A stretch of DNA of 64,000 bases, taken from the NCBI GenBank assembly GCA_047602125.1, contig JASGIB010000001.1:2628291-2692290 (forward strand), in the 5' to 3' direction. The translations under genes were made by a program, and so were the position numbers. Every line of letters begins with the position of its first letter. The stretch's first letter is position 1. The notes under the pieces are model-generated. The model did not search any database, was not told the DNA's origin, and saw only the letters and a list, made by a program, of their open reading frames with translations. The DNA comes from Pseudoluteimonas sp047602125. GTDB taxonomy: Bacteria > Pseudomonadota > Gammaproteobacteria > Xanthomonadales > Xanthomonadaceae. Below are positions 1 through 8,601 of this stretch, piece by piece.

Positions 1-126
1 CGTAAGGCGTCGTTTCAGGACATGGCATGCACGACGTTCGGTGCATGGGCTGCGACCGGCGCGGCCGCCGGTGTTTCCCGCGCACGATGATGCTAGGGTG
101 CACGCCTCCCGGGTCGAGGAACCGCC

Positions 127-597
127 ATGTCGCCGCCAGCGAAGAAAATCGCGAGCAAGATCGCGAAAAAATCCGCCACGAAAGCGGGCGAGGGGTTCAG
201 CGCCGATGAAAAAGCCGCCATGAAGGAACGCGCACGCGAACTGAAGGCGGAAAAGAACAAGGCCGACGGCGAGGCCGAACTGCTGGCCAAGGTCACGGCG
301 ATGGAGGCATCCGATCGCGCCATGGCTACGCGGTTGCACGCCATCGTCAAGGCGGCGGCGCCACGCCTCGTGCCGAAGACCTGGTACGGCATGCCGGCGT
401 ACGCGAACGCGGAGGGCAAGGTGGTCTGCTTCTTCCGCGACGCGAAGAAGTTCGGCGACCGCTATGCGACCTTCGGCTTCAACGATGCGGCGAAACTCGA
501 CGACGGCGCGATGTGGCCGACCGCGTTCGCGCTGCTGGAGCTGACCGCGGCCGACGAGAAGAAGATCGCCGCGCTGGTGAAGCGGGCGGGGGGCTGA
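127..597 (+). CDS. DUF1801/YdhG-like domain protein
   Basis: A 156-residue cytoplasmic protein. The first 70 residues are Lys/Ala/Glu-rich and predicted helical or disordered. The remainder carries the DUF1801-like core around 'LVPKTWYGMPAYANAEGKVV' and a 'GDRYATFGF' strand, as in the YdhG family. The molecular function of that family is not established. The ATG at 127 is chosen because the compact Lys-rich start follows a 'GGGTCGAGGAACCGCC' leader with a GAGG ribosome-binding site. A strong hairpin terminator lies 19 bases past the stop, so the gene is probably monocistronic. A related DUF1801-type domain occurs at 23681-24277. Confidence 0.85.
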   Translation: MSPPAKKIASKIAKKSATKAGEGFSADEKAAMKERARELKAEKNKADGEAELLAKVTAMEASDRAMATRLHAIVKAAAPRLVPKTWYGMPAYANAEGKVVCFFRDAKKFGDRYATFGFNDAAKLDDGAMWPTAFALLELTAADEKKIAALVKRAGG

Positions 598-615
598 CGG
601 TTGCCGGGGCGAAAA

Positions 616-650
616 CGAAAAGGCCGAAGCCAACGGCTTCGGCCTTTTCG
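616..650. terminator. Bidirectional intrinsic terminator
   Basis: A perfect 16-bp stem (616-631 with 635-650) and a three-base loop. Each arm carries AAAA/TTTT at its base, so a U-tract forms on both strands. It separates the convergent genes ending at 597 (plus) and 662 (minus). Confidence 0.85.
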
Positions 651-661
651 TTGTTCATGCC

Positions 662-871
662 TCAGCGTGATGCCCGGCGCTTGACCGGCGTGGGCGGCTT
701 GCGCTGCTCGGGGCTGGAGCGGAACGGCGACGTCACGTTCGTGCGCATGGGCGTGTTGCCGAGGACTTCGATGCGCCCGCCCTGTTTGCGGAACGCGGCG
801 ATGTCGGCGGCGATGGACTGGTGGGTGGGGGTGTGGGCCTCGGCGTTGGAATGCGTGGGCTTGCGCGCCAT
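662..871 (-). CDS. Small conserved protein, possibly SutA-like
   Basis: A 69-residue basic protein. It starts at the ATG whose complement is 869-871 and ends 11 bases from the shared terminator. Its central part, 'IAADIAAFRKQGGRIEVLGN', has the 'helix then GG-x-I/V-x-x-(I/L)' pattern of the RNA-polymerase-binding region of the SutA family of slow-growth transcription regulators. That family is normally longer with an acidic N-terminus, which is absent here. The C-terminal 20 residues are Pro/Arg-rich and likely disordered. The SutA link is weak inference; the reading frame itself is well supported by position between terminator and promoter region. Confidence 0.6.
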   Translation of the reverse strand: MARKPTHSNAEAHTPTHQSIAADIAAFRKQGGRIEVLGNTPMRTNVTSPFRSSPEQRKPPTPVKRRASR

Positions 872-932
872 GCTTGTCCTTCTTCGGTTGCAATAACGAA
901 CGCGTATTGTACCGGAAACGTGCGTTTCATGC

Positions 933-956
933 AAAAAAACGGCTGAAAACAGCCAT
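933..956 (-). terminator. Intrinsic terminator of the YkgJ-family gene
   Basis: Read on the minus strand, GGCTG-TTTT-CAGCC is followed by a seven-T run. It lies about 65 bases past the minus-strand stop at 1021, the expected place for ending that transcript. Confidence 0.7.
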
Positions 957-1020
957 TTCCTCGTCATACAGCGCATCCGTGCGCGTCCGCATGCCTGCTC
1001 CCGCCGCGTCGCTTGCCCGT

Positions 1021-1356
1021 TCAGTACATCTGCAGCGGGATATGGCGGGCGAGGCGATCGGCATGGTCCGCGCGCACTTCGCGGCAAGCAGGCCCGCCCA
1101 TCGCGAACTTGCGGCAGATCGCGGGACGCTGCTCGTAGATGGAACAGCACATGCGCGCCGAATCGATGGCGACGCACCAGCCTTCCTCGTCGCGGGCCAT
1201 GACCTCGACGCCATGCGAATTGCGCGTGGTGAAGCGCGCGGGAATGCGGTCCTCAGGCATCAGCACCACGGTCAGCCGGCAGCACACCGCGTCGCAGCGA
1301 TCGCAGCGCGGCGAGTCTGCATCGGCGGAAGGCGTCGTGTCTCGGCGATCCGGCAT
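1021..1356 (-). CDS. YkgJ-family cysteine-cluster protein
   Basis: A 111-residue protein of the YkgJ family (zinc- or iron-sulfur-binding cysteine-cluster proteins). It has the clustered cysteines of the family: 'CDRCDAVCC' near residues 18-26, 'GWCVAID' near 60, 'MCCSIYEQRPAICRKF' near 69-84, then a last Cys near 91. The phrase 'YEQRPAICR' is typical of the family. The upstream frame is open for 58 more codons, but the ATG at 1356 has an AGGAG ribosome-binding site seven bases away, so it is chosen. It is divergent from the M14 peptidase gene at 1493. Metal type and substrate are unknown. Confidence 0.88.
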   Translation of the reverse strand: MPDRRDTTPSADADSPRCDRCDAVCCRLTVVLMPEDRIPARFTTRNSHGVEVMARDEEGWCVAIDSARMCCSIYEQRPAICRKFAMGGPACREVRADHADRLARHIPLQMY

Positions 1357-1492
1357 CGGTACTCCTGGGGTCGCCGCGACGACCGGGCATCGGGCATGGG
1401 CGGCGGCACAGGGGGAATCCTGCGCGTTGCAATCTTCCGTCGACGTGAAAGGCGGAATTCCCGATTCCACGCCCGATAGGGCGCATACTCGA

Positions 1493-2443
1493 ATGCCCGC
1501 CACGAAGACCGCATCGCGCATGGCCAGCATTCCCGCGTTCTATCCCGTCGGCACGCCCGGCAAGCCCTGGGGTGATGCCGAAAAGGCCGCATGGCGCGCG
1601 CGCCAGCGCAAGCAGCGCAGTTACGCGGACGACGTTGTTTCGAAGATCGATGCGCTGCGCAAGGATTTCGACGTCGAGCGTTACGGCGAACTCGATTACG
1701 CGCCGGATGGCGTGTTCGCGTTGTTCGCGCTACGCAGCAGGCATTGGGACGACGCGCTGCCGGTCGCGCTGGTCACCGGCGGCGTGCACGGCTACGAAAC
1801 CAGCGGCGTGCACGGCGCGCTGCGTTTCCTGCAACGCGATGCGAACGGCTACGCCGGCAAGGCCAACCTGCTCGCGGTTCCGTGCGTCAGCCCGTGGGCG
1901 TACGAGCGCATCCATCGCTGGAACCCGGATGCGCTCGATCCGAACCGCAATTTCCGTGCGGACAGCCCGGCCGGAGAATCGGCGGCGCTGTGGGACCTGG
2001 TGAAACCATTCCTCGGGCGCTTCCTCGTGCACATCGACCTGCACGAAACCACCGACAGCGACGAAAGCGAGTTCCGTCCGGCGCTGGCCGCGCGCGACGG
2101 CAAGCCCTTCGAGCCGGGCACGATCCCGGACGGTTTCTACCTGTGCGCCGACAGCGCGCGCGCCGAGCCTGCGTTCCAGCAGGCGATCAACGCCGCGGTC
2201 GCGAAGGTGACGCATATCGCGCCGGCCGATCCGGACGGCACCATCATCGGTTCGCCGCTGGTCGCGCCTGGGGTGATCGAGTACGACTGCCGCGGGCTCG
2301 GGCTTTGCGCGGGAATGACCGATGCGCGCTACGTCACCACCACCGAGGTCTATCCGGACAGTCCGCGCGCCACGCCGGAAGAATGCAACGAAGCGCAGGC
2401 GGCTGCGGTGCGCGCGGGGCTGGAGTTCGCTCTGGCGAATTGA
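1493..2443 (+). CDS. M14-type metallocarboxypeptidase family protein
   Basis: A 316-residue protein of the zinc carboxypeptidase/aspartoacylase superfamily. 'GGVHGYETSG' near residue 90 supplies the H-x-x-E zinc ligands. 'HIDLHETTDSDESEF' near residue 180 supplies the third ligand (His) and neighbouring acidic residues. 'PNRNFR' is the Asn-Arg substrate-carboxylate motif of M14. There is no signal peptide, so a cytoplasmic enzyme is likely; the substrate is unknown. The ATG at 1493 is used, with the ATG at 1520 as an alternative; neither has a strong ribosome-binding site. Its stop codon abuts the stop of the convergent gene at 2444 with no gap. Confidence 0.85.
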   Translation: MPATKTASRMASIPAFYPVGTPGKPWGDAEKAAWRARQRKQRSYADDVVSKIDALRKDFDVERYGELDYAPDGVFALFALRSRHWDDALPVALVTGGVHGYETSGVHGALRFLQRDANGYAGKANLLAVPCVSPWAYERIHRWNPDALDPNRNFRADSPAGESAALWDLVKPFLGRFLVHIDLHETTDSDESEFRPALAARDGKPFEPGTIPDGFYLCADSARAEPAFQQAINAAVAKVTHIAPADPDGTIIGSPLVAPGVIEYDCRGLGLCAGMTDARYVTTTEVYPDSPRATPEECNEAQAAAVRAGLEFALAN

Positions 2444-3424
2444 TCAGGAGCTGCTGGACGGTGGCGGCATATCCTGCGGCGGCGGTCCGAATCCGTCCGG
2501 CGGAGCTCCAAGTGGGCGCCCGTCCGGCCCGCCCGGCCCACCGGGCGGCATGATGCCCTTGGCCTCGCACACGTCCTGGTCGCCGGCGTTGCGCACGATC
2601 AGGGTTTTCGACACGAACATCACCCCGTCGTCCATGCGTTGCACGTCGAACAGGTAAGGCGCCTTGTCGGTTTCCGCGCCGACCACGCCGTCGCGGTCGA
2701 GCGTGGTGTCGGGTTCGCCATAGGGTTTGTACAACGGGTGCGTGGTGAAGATTTCGTGGTTCAGCGCATCGGTATAGAGCAACTGCGTGGTGACGGCGCT
2801 GGCCGCGCGATCGTCGCGGTCGTAGGCGCCGGTCATCACCCGCAGGTGCACATGCACCGCGCGGCCGCGGTACCAGCCCGGATAGCAGGTATCGAAATCG
2901 ACGCGGCCGTCCGCATCGGTGCGCTGCCAGCCACGGAAGAATTGCTTGTCGAGGTCGGCCTGGTCGTTGTTGCACATCGCGGCGATCTGTCCGGAATAGC
3001 CGCCGGTGCGGTTGGTGTGCCAGATCTCGACGATCGCGTTCGGTACCGGCCTGCAGTCCTTGTCGACCACGCGCAGCGCCATGCGCATGGGCAGTCCTTC
3101 CCAGCCGTCGCTCACGTCGGAATGCTCCGGCGACGCGGCGTGGCAGGGACCGATCGTGGCCATGCACGTAAGCTTGCAGGCATCGCCCAGCGCGTCGCCG
3201 AACGGATTCGGGAAACGCGATGGATCGCCGATCTTCGCGGTGCCGCCGCTGGCCCAGCGCGATGCCGTCGCGCCGTCGTTCGCGGCATTCGTCGCGGTTG
3301 CGTTCGCGCCAGCGCTTTGACTACGGCAGGCGGCCAGGAATCCGAGTGCCGGAACGGTCACCAGCAATCCCCCGGCCGCCTTCAGCAGGCGACGGCGCTG
3401 GGTCGGGTCGACGGGCGTGCGCAT
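2444..3424 (-). CDS. Exported intradiol dioxygenase-like protein
   Basis: A 326-residue protein of the protocatechuate/catechol intradiol dioxygenase-like family. The N-terminus is 'RRRLLKAAGG' followed by a hydrophobic stretch ending 'LGFLAAC', which reads as a Tat-like signal overlapping a lipobox. 'AIVEIWHTNRTGGYSG' corresponds to the first Tyr-ligand region of intradiol enzymes, and 'CYPGWYRGRAVHVHLRV' matches the Tyr/His-x-His iron-ligand block. The C-terminus is a Gly/Pro-rich tail. Exported intradiol-like proteins are common in environmental bacteria and their substrates are mostly unknown. The start at 3424 has GAGGAG upstream. No aromatic-degradation neighbours are present. Confidence 0.82.
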   Translation of the reverse strand: MRTPVDPTQRRRLLKAAGGLLVTVPALGFLAACRSQSAGANATATNAANDGATASRWASGGTAKIGDPSRFPNPFGDALGDACKLTCMATIGPCHAASPEHSDVSDGWEGLPMRMALRVVDKDCRPVPNAIVEIWHTNRTGGYSGQIAAMCNNDQADLDKQFFRGWQRTDADGRVDFDTCYPGWYRGRAVHVHLRVMTGAYDRDDRAASAVTTQLLYTDALNHEIFTTHPLYKPYGEPDTTLDRDGVVGAETDKAPYLFDVQRMDDGVMFVSKTLIVRNAGDQDVCEAKGIMPPGGPGGPDGRPLGAPPDGFGPPPQDMPPPSSSS

Positions 3425-3492
3425 CGGGGTGCTCCTCGCGTTTCCTTCCAACCGACTCTAGCCAATGCGCGCCGGCGATGCATCGACCGACG

Positions 3493-3720
3493 CTAGCCGG
3501 GCTTTTCCCCACCGGCGCCATCGGGCGGCGTCCAGTGGAACACCTCGTCGATGCGCTTGCCGAACACGTGCGCGATGCGAAAGGCGACGTTGAGCGTGGG
3601 CGAATAGCGTTCCTGCTCGATCGCGGCGATGGTTTGCCGCGTCAGCCCGACCCGCTTCCCGAGTTCGGCCTGGGTCATGTCCTGCGCGAGGAAACGCAGA
3701 AGCCGGATCTCGTTGGCCAT
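3493..3720 (-). CDS. XRE-family transcriptional regulator
   Basis: A 75-residue single helix-turn-helix protein. 'MTQAELGKRVGLTRQTIAAIEQERYSP' spans residues 15-41 and is the classic HTH_3 fold, followed by 'FGKRIDEVFHW'. Short XRE regulators of this kind usually sit beside a small membrane protein and repress their shared promoter. Here the membrane gene stops one base before this start (TGACATG), so the two are one transcript. The likely target is the AT-rich promoter at 4177-4210. C-terminus is Pro/Gly-rich. Confidence 0.9.
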   Translation of the reverse strand: MANEIRLLRFLAQDMTQAELGKRVGLTRQTIAAIEQERYSPTLNVAFRIAHVFGKRIDEVFHWTPPDGAGGEKPG

Positions 3721-3721
3721 G

Positions 3722-4147
3722 TCAGTGCGCCAGGCGCGGGTGGCGATAGCCGCGCACGGTGAGCGCCGCGCGCAGCGTTTCCGACAGCACGATGAACAGC
3801 AACGCGGTGTTCGCGACTTTCCAGCCGCTGTCGGTGAACGGCATGATCGCGCCGGCGAGGATGGTTCCGGCGAGCAGCAGCATGTAGGCGGCGCGCGTGG
3901 CGCGCGCGTCGATGGCATCGTCGCGTTCGTCCTTCTGCAGGCCTTCTTCGCGAGTGCGATGGCGGAACACCAGTTCCCCGGCGATGTAGCCGATCGCGTG
4001 CAGTCCGGCGACCGCGGCCAGCAGCCCGAACTTCGCCAGGAACCCCGCTGGCCAGCCCGGCCAGCCGATCTGGATCGCGAAATAGACGAGATAGCCCGGG
4101 CACATGGTCCAGAGGGTCAGCCAGGCGCGCTTTTCGATGAGGGACAT
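3722..4147 (-). CDS. Four-helix membrane protein, partner of XRE regulator
   Basis: A 141-residue integral membrane protein. Hydrophobic segments lie near residues 15-32, 40-57, 88-107 and 112-130, separated by a charged loop 'RHRTREEGLQKDERDDAID'. The size and loop charge resemble small DUF2178-like membrane proteins that accompany XRE regulators. The function is not known. It begins at the ATG at 4147, first in the two-gene operon, directly downstream of a strongly AT-rich promoter region. Confidence 0.8.
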   Translation of the reverse strand: MSLIEKRAWLTLWTMCPGYLVYFAIQIGWPGWPAGFLAKFGLLAAVAGLHAIGYIAGELVFRHRTREEGLQKDERDDAIDARATRAAYMLLLAGTILAGAIMPFTDSGWKVANTALLFIVLSETLRAALTVRGYRHPRLAH

Positions 4148-4176
4148 CGCGATGTTTCCGGGTCATGGATGGTGAA

Positions 4177-4210
4177 CATAATGGTAAGTATATTAAACAT
4201 AGTGTCAAGA
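4177..4210 (-). promoter_or_regulatory. AT-rich promoter/operator of membrane-XRE operon
   Basis: On the minus strand a perfect -35 hexamer TTGACA (4203-4208) is followed by two similar 8-base half-sites, TATGTTTA and TATACTTA, separated by one A. The region is far more AT-rich than its surroundings. The half-sites are candidate binding sites for the XRE protein encoded at 3493; no clear -10 at 17-base spacing is visible, so the exact start point is uncertain. Confidence 0.45.
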
Positions 4211-4306
4211 GTTATTTTCACCGAAGCCGGGATCAAGCCGCGATCCCGCCAAATCCGGGTAGTCGGCGGGAAGCTAGACTCGGGCCACCGACCCGTGGAG
4301 ACGGAC

Positions 4307-4786
4307 ATGCTGCGCACCAGCCTGCTGGCCCTGATCCTTGGAATCGCCTCCGCCGCGGCATGGGCCGGCGAAGTCCCGGCGAAAACGCCGATTCCGGCTT
4401 TCGATGCCGAACTGGCGAAGAAAACCGGCGCCGACGACCACGGCATGCGCTCCTATGTGCTGGTCATCCTCAAGACCGGGCCGAAGCGCATGCCCGATGG
4501 CGCCGGACGCGACGCGATGTTCGCCGGGCATTTCGCCAACATGGAGCGCTTGGCGAAGGAAGGGAAGCTGGTGCTGGCCGGACCCTTCGCGAAGGATCCG
4601 GAGGGCTGGCGCGGACTGTTCGTGTTCGCGGTGAAGGACATCGACGAAGCGAAGGCGCTGACCGCGACCGATCCGGTCATCGCCAACGGCGAAATGGTCG
4701 CCGAATACCACGCCTGGTACGGCAGCGCCGCGACCATGCTGATCCCGGAACTGCACGAGAAACTGCAAGCGCCCGCGAAGGAATGA
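4307..4786 (+). CDS. Secreted YciI-like domain protein
   Basis: A 159-residue protein. Residues 1-19 form a signal peptide ('LLALILGIASAAAWA'). The mature part has a YciI/EthD-like ferredoxin fold: 'YVLVILKTGPKRM' strand, 'HFANMERLAKEGKLVLAGPF' with the conserved His and Gly-Pro turn, then 'GLFVFAVKDIDEAKAL' and 'DPVIANGEMVAEYHAWYG'. YciI-like proteins are usually cytoplasmic; this group is exported. Function unknown. GGAG lies six bases before the ATG at 4307. A TAGACT -10-like hexamer lies at 4275-4280. Confidence 0.85.
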   Translation: MLRTSLLALILGIASAAAWAGEVPAKTPIPAFDAELAKKTGADDHGMRSYVLVILKTGPKRMPDGAGRDAMFAGHFANMERLAKEGKLVLAGPFAKDPEGWRGLFVFAVKDIDEAKALTATDPVIANGEMVAEYHAWYGSAATMLIPELHEKLQAPAKE

Positions 4787-4810
4787 TCGCGGGCGCGCAA
4801 CGCGAGGCGA

Positions 4811-5186
4811 TCACCGCCGGGTATAGGCGATCTTCCATCATCATCGCTTCCTTGCCGTCCGGGCCCAGGGCGAACATTTCGAACACCTCGACGTCCGGGC
4901 TGGTCCCGCGCGTGGTCATGCGCGCGTCGACCTTGCCCTTGGTCACCGGATCTTTCCAGCTGTCGGCGAACGTGCAATTGCCGGCTGCATCGCAATCGCC
5001 CTCGCTGACCATGAGCTTCCTGCCCATGCTGTCGTTCCAGGTCGACCAGTACTTGCCGCCGACGTTGTCGTAGCCGTTCGTGCCACGACCGGAGTAGGGC
5101 TGGCCCATCATCGAGCCCTGCACGTCCTCGACCACCACCCGGCCGCCGGGGATCATGCTGCGCGTGGCCGTGCCCTTTTCCTCCAT
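4811..5186 (-). pseudogene. DUF1579 family gene remnant
   Basis: The minus-strand frame from 5186 reads as the core of a DUF1579 protein: 'GTATRSMIPGGRVVVEDVQG', 'GYDNVGGKYWSTWNDSMG' and 'FEMFALGPDGKEAMMME'. The usual N-terminus is missing. Upstream in frame the sequence continues plausibly as 'AGDYDLAIRSWTAPGAPP' but meets a TAA without any ATG. Near the end, removing one base from GGAAGATC would give 'MMMEIAYTRR' followed by TGA at 4811, the family's normal terminus. As written, the frame runs on and would overlap the convergent gene ending at 4786 by 110 bases. Either a genuine pseudogene or a gene hit by an assembly indel. Confidence 0.65.
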
Positions 5187-5424
5187 CGGCGGGGCGCCGG
5201 GCGCAGTCCAGCTGCGGATGGCGAGGTCGTAATCGCCCGCGGCGGACGCACGCTGCGCTGCGCAATGACCTTACGCCTTGCGTTGGGGTCGTCTTCGCGC
5301 CGCGTCGCTGGGGCGTCGGAGCCGGATCCCCGCATCATTGGTTCCGGCCCGGGTGCGCAGTGCGTTACCTTTGCCACGCCGCCATGGGGGAAGGCAGCGG
5401 GGTCGCAGGATGGGACGGGGGAGA

Positions 5425-7914
5425 ATGTCGATCAACCGAGTCGCCCTTGCGGCGTTGCTGGCGTGCCTGGCATGCATGGCTTCCGCCGTCGCGAGGGTGC
5501 ACGAGGTCGAGGAGGGGGAAACGCCGCAACTCGAGGCGGGCGAAGGGCTGCTGTTGCTGGAAGTGGACACCGACCTTCCACTGACGGGCATCGATGTATC
5601 CGCGCGAGGCGAGTCGCGAAAGAGCGCTGGTTTCGGGAAAGTCCCGGTCGGGCAGGCGGTCAAGCTGTTCGTCGTGCGTGCCGGGCGTTATCGCTGGACG
5701 CGCATCGATACCTCGCTGTACACGCGAATGTCGCTTGCCGGCGACGAGGAATACGAATTCGATGTCGTTGCGGGGCGCATCAATTATCCGGGCGACCTGC
5801 TTTACCGCTGGACCGGGTACCTCACGGCGGAAATCGAGCGGCGCAACCGCGGGCTGCGCGTGATCGATTGGCTGCAGGCGAAGCATCCCGGCGTGTTCCA
5901 GCGCTATCCGTTCGAATTCGCCGGGCATTACCCGGATCCGTTCCCGGCCTTCTATGCCACCGAACTGGCGGGCATGGGAAGCGCGGTTCCCGCGACGGAA
6001 CCGGTTGGGGCGGTTCCCCCGGCGCCGGTGCGAATGCCGGTGCCGCCCGCGGATTTCTGGCGCGAGGACCGCGTTTCGGACGCGACGCTGAATCCTGCCG
6101 GCGACCTGCTGGCCGAAGCGATCCGGCTGGACGACGAGCATTGGGTGATCGACCTGGTCGACGTGCGCGATGAATCGGCGTTGCGCCTGAGCGAAAGCCC
6201 TGCGCCCGTGCGCGACCTGACCTGGGCGGATGATCGAACGCTGGTTGCCGGCATTTCGAAAACCCCTGGCGCGGAGTTGGTGACCGCGTTCCACGTCAAG
6301 GACAAGCCGGATGGAGGGCGCAAATTCGACGCCATCCGCATCGATCCGCCCGGGAACGTGGTGTCCGCCATCGTCGACAGCCCGGGCGAGATCCTGTACG
6401 ACGAAGGAGGTGGGATCTATCGCCGCGACGTCCGCACGCGCAGTGGCATCAACAATTACTCGCTCGGCGACTTGATGAATGCCGCCCCGGCAGGCGGACG
6501 GCAATGGTGGCCGGACGGGCACGGGCGGCTGCGCCTTGCCCTCGCGAAACGCGGCGAGGGACTCGGCCTGTGGTACGACGACGGCAAGCAACCCGGATTC
6601 GTGTCGGACGTCGATCGCACCCACACGCTGTTCCCAGTCGGCCTGTCCTACGACGGCGACATGGTGTATGCGACCACCGAGGACGATCGCGCCCAGCGGG
6701 ACCTCGTCGTTTTCGATCCCGTGCGCAAGCAGATCGTCAGGACGCTTTTCAGCAAGCCCGGCATCGACGTCGAGGGTGCGTTCTTCGACGCGCGCATGCA
6801 GCCGATCGGCGTCATGTACTACGAGAAGGGACGCCCGATCCGGGAATATTTCGACGAAGGCGACAAGGCGCTCACCGCGCTGCTCGGACGGACGTTCCCC
6901 GGCCGCAACGTGAACATGGTTTCGCGCAGCAGCGACGGCAAGCAGGTGCTGCTGCAGGTGGAAGCCAGCGACCAGCCGCCGTCGCTGTACTTGCTGGACG
7001 TGGCCGCCCGCCGCGCATCGCTGCTCGAAAGCGAACGGCCCTGGCTGGACGCGGTCCGGCTCGCGCCGACGCAGGTGGTCACGGCGAACGCCAGGGACGG
7101 ATTGCGCGTAGAGGCTTACCTGACCTTGCCGGACGGCCAAGGGAAGCGGCCCATGGTCGTGTTGCCCCATGGTGGTCCGGTCGGAATCGGCGATCGGCTG
7201 CTGTTCGATCCGGAAAGCCAATTCTTCGCATCCCTGGGTTATGCGGTCCTGCGGGTGAACTTCCGCGGATCCGAAGGTTTCGGCAAGCAATTCCGGGAAG
7301 CCGGATACAAGCAGCAGGGCGCGGCCATCGAAGACGACATTGATGCCGCGATCGCCGCCGCCATCGCCGGGTATCCGGTCGATCCCGACAGGATGTGCAT
7401 CGTCGGCAGCAGTTACGGCGGATATTCGGCGCTCGTATCCGTCCTGCGCTGGCCCGACCGGTTCCGATGCGCCGTGTCGGTTTCGGGCGTGAGCGACCGA
7501 TTGCTCGCCTTCACCGCCAACGACAGCACGCAGACGGCGGCATCGCGCGACGAGAACGAACGCATTTTCGGGAACCCGCTCGCCGAGAAGGACGAAATGG
7601 TCTCGAAATCACCGCTCTACCGCTATCGCGAGTTCCGGGCGCCGGTCATGCTGGTACACGGGCGCGAGGACAGGCGCGTGGATTACGAGCACACGCGCCG
7701 GTTCCTGCGCATGCTGCAGATGGCCGGGCAACAACCCGTTGCGCTCGTGTTCGACAGGGAAGGCCACGGCTGGGACGAACTCGCCGACACCGTGGCCGCC
7801 TATACCGGCATCGCGGGCTTCCTCGAGCGCCATCTCGACGCACCCGGGGCGGCTTCGCCTCGCGACGTCACCGATTCGCTTCCAGCGCCGCCACCGCGTC
7901 CAGCATCGCCTTGA
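5425..7914 (+). CDS. S9 family (prolyl oligopeptidase-type) peptidase
   Basis: An 829-residue exported serine peptidase. Residues 1-22 are a signal peptide. A long beta-propeller-like region with repeated 'DxxGxxY' and 'SxDGxxVxxxxxxxDxP' strands occupies about residues 200-540. The C-terminal alpha/beta hydrolase has 'PHGGPVG' (oxyanion region), nucleophile Ser in 'GSSYGGY' near residue 663, acid in 'LVHGREDRRVD' near 750 and His in 'DREGHGWDE' near 781. This is the layout of the dipeptidyl-peptidase/acylaminoacyl-peptidase group. The start at 5425 follows a G-rich GGGGGAGA; ATG 5410 is an alternative. Its last 47 bases overlap the convergent peroxiredoxin gene. Confidence 0.92.
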   Translation: MSINRVALAALLACLACMASAVARVHEVEEGETPQLEAGEGLLLLEVDTDLPLTGIDVSARGESRKSAGFGKVPVGQAVKLFVVRAGRYRWTRIDTSLYTRMSLAGDEEYEFDVVAGRINYPGDLLYRWTGYLTAEIERRNRGLRVIDWLQAKHPGVFQRYPFEFAGHYPDPFPAFYATELAGMGSAVPATEPVGAVPPAPVRMPVPPADFWREDRVSDATLNPAGDLLAEAIRLDDEHWVIDLVDVRDESALRLSESPAPVRDLTWADDRTLVAGISKTPGAELVTAFHVKDKPDGGRKFDAIRIDPPGNVVSAIVDSPGEILYDEGGGIYRRDVRTRSGINNYSLGDLMNAAPAGGRQWWPDGHGRLRLALAKRGEGLGLWYDDGKQPGFVSDVDRTHTLFPVGLSYDGDMVYATTEDDRAQRDLVVFDPVRKQIVRTLFSKPGIDVEGAFFDARMQPIGVMYYEKGRPIREYFDEGDKALTALLGRTFPGRNVNMVSRSSDGKQVLLQVEASDQPPSLYLLDVAARRASLLESERPWLDAVRLAPTQVVTANARDGLRVEAYLTLPDGQGKRPMVVLPHGGPVGIGDRLLFDPESQFFASLGYAVLRVNFRGSEGFGKQFREAGYKQQGAAIEDDIDAAIAAAIAGYPVDPDRMCIVGSSYGGYSALVSVLRWPDRFRCAVSVSGVSDRLLAFTANDSTQTAASRDENERIFGNPLAEKDEMVSKSPLYRYREFRAPVMLVHGREDRRVDYEHTRRFLRMLQMAGQQPVALVFDREGHGWDELADTVAAYTGIAGFLERHLDAPGAASPRDVTDSLPAPPPRPASP

Positions 7915-8410
7915 CGTGCAGGTTCGGGTTCAGGTCGGAATGCACCGCGGCGATGGTGCCGTCCGGCGCGATGACGTAGGACGTGCGGTTCGACCATTCC
8001 GGCTTCTTGTCGAGCACCGCGTCGTATTGCACGGCGATCTTCGCGCCCGTGTCCGCGGCGACCGGGAACTTGCCGCCGCAGTGTTCGGTTTCGGTGGAGA
8101 AGGCGGCGAGCTGGTCGGTATTGCCCGCGGTCACGCCGATCACGGTCGCGTGCCCGGCCTTGAACTTGTCGATGGCGTCGGAGAACAGGTGCGCCTCGAG
8201 GTTGCAGCCGGGCGTGTGCGCGGCGGGGAAGAAATAGACGACCACCGGGCCCTTCTTCAGCGCATCGGCCAGCTTGAAGGTGAACGGCTTGCCGGCGAGG
8301 TAGGCCGGTGCGGTGAAATCGGGCGCCTTGGCGCCGACTTCGAGCGCGGCGAGCGCCGGCATGGCGAACGCTGCGATGCAACTGGCGGCGATCAGGGGGA
8401 AACGGCGCAT
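7868..8410 (-). CDS. Periplasmic peroxiredoxin (AhpC/TSA, BCP-like)
   Basis: A 180-residue thioredoxin-fold peroxidase with a cleavable signal peptide (residues 1-21, 'IAAFAMPALA'). 'VYFFPAAHTPGCNLEA' carries the peroxidatic Cys in the PxxxTPGC motif of the BCP/PrxQ group; the usual Thr after this Cys is Asn. A second Cys, 'TEHCGGKF', may resolve it. It would reduce peroxides in the periplasm. GGAG is six bases before the ATG at 8410, which is why this start is preferred to 8422. The 3' end overlaps the S9 peptidase gene by 47 bases in convergent orientation. Confidence 0.9.
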   Translation of the reverse strand: MRRFPLIAASCIAAFAMPALAALEVGAKAPDFTAPAYLAGKPFTFKLADALKKGPVVVYFFPAAHTPGCNLEAHLFSDAIDKFKAGHATVIGVTAGNTDQLAAFSTETEHCGGKFPVAADTGAKIAVQYDAVLDKKPEWSNRTSYVIAPDGTIAAVHSDLNPNLHVKAMLDAVAALEANR

Positions 8411-8601
8411 GGTCGGCTCCATGGGTGGGGAGCCGAGGTTATACACCCGTGCCGCATGCATCGCGCCGTCGGGCACGCGTTCCGCGGCGAGTCGGCTTGC
8501 TGGATCGCGAATGAATGCAGCCGCCCGCATTGCGCATCCGGGTCAACCCCGCGGTCGCGCGCATCGTTGCCCATGCCGTGCAATCACGCACGGAGGGCAG
8601 G

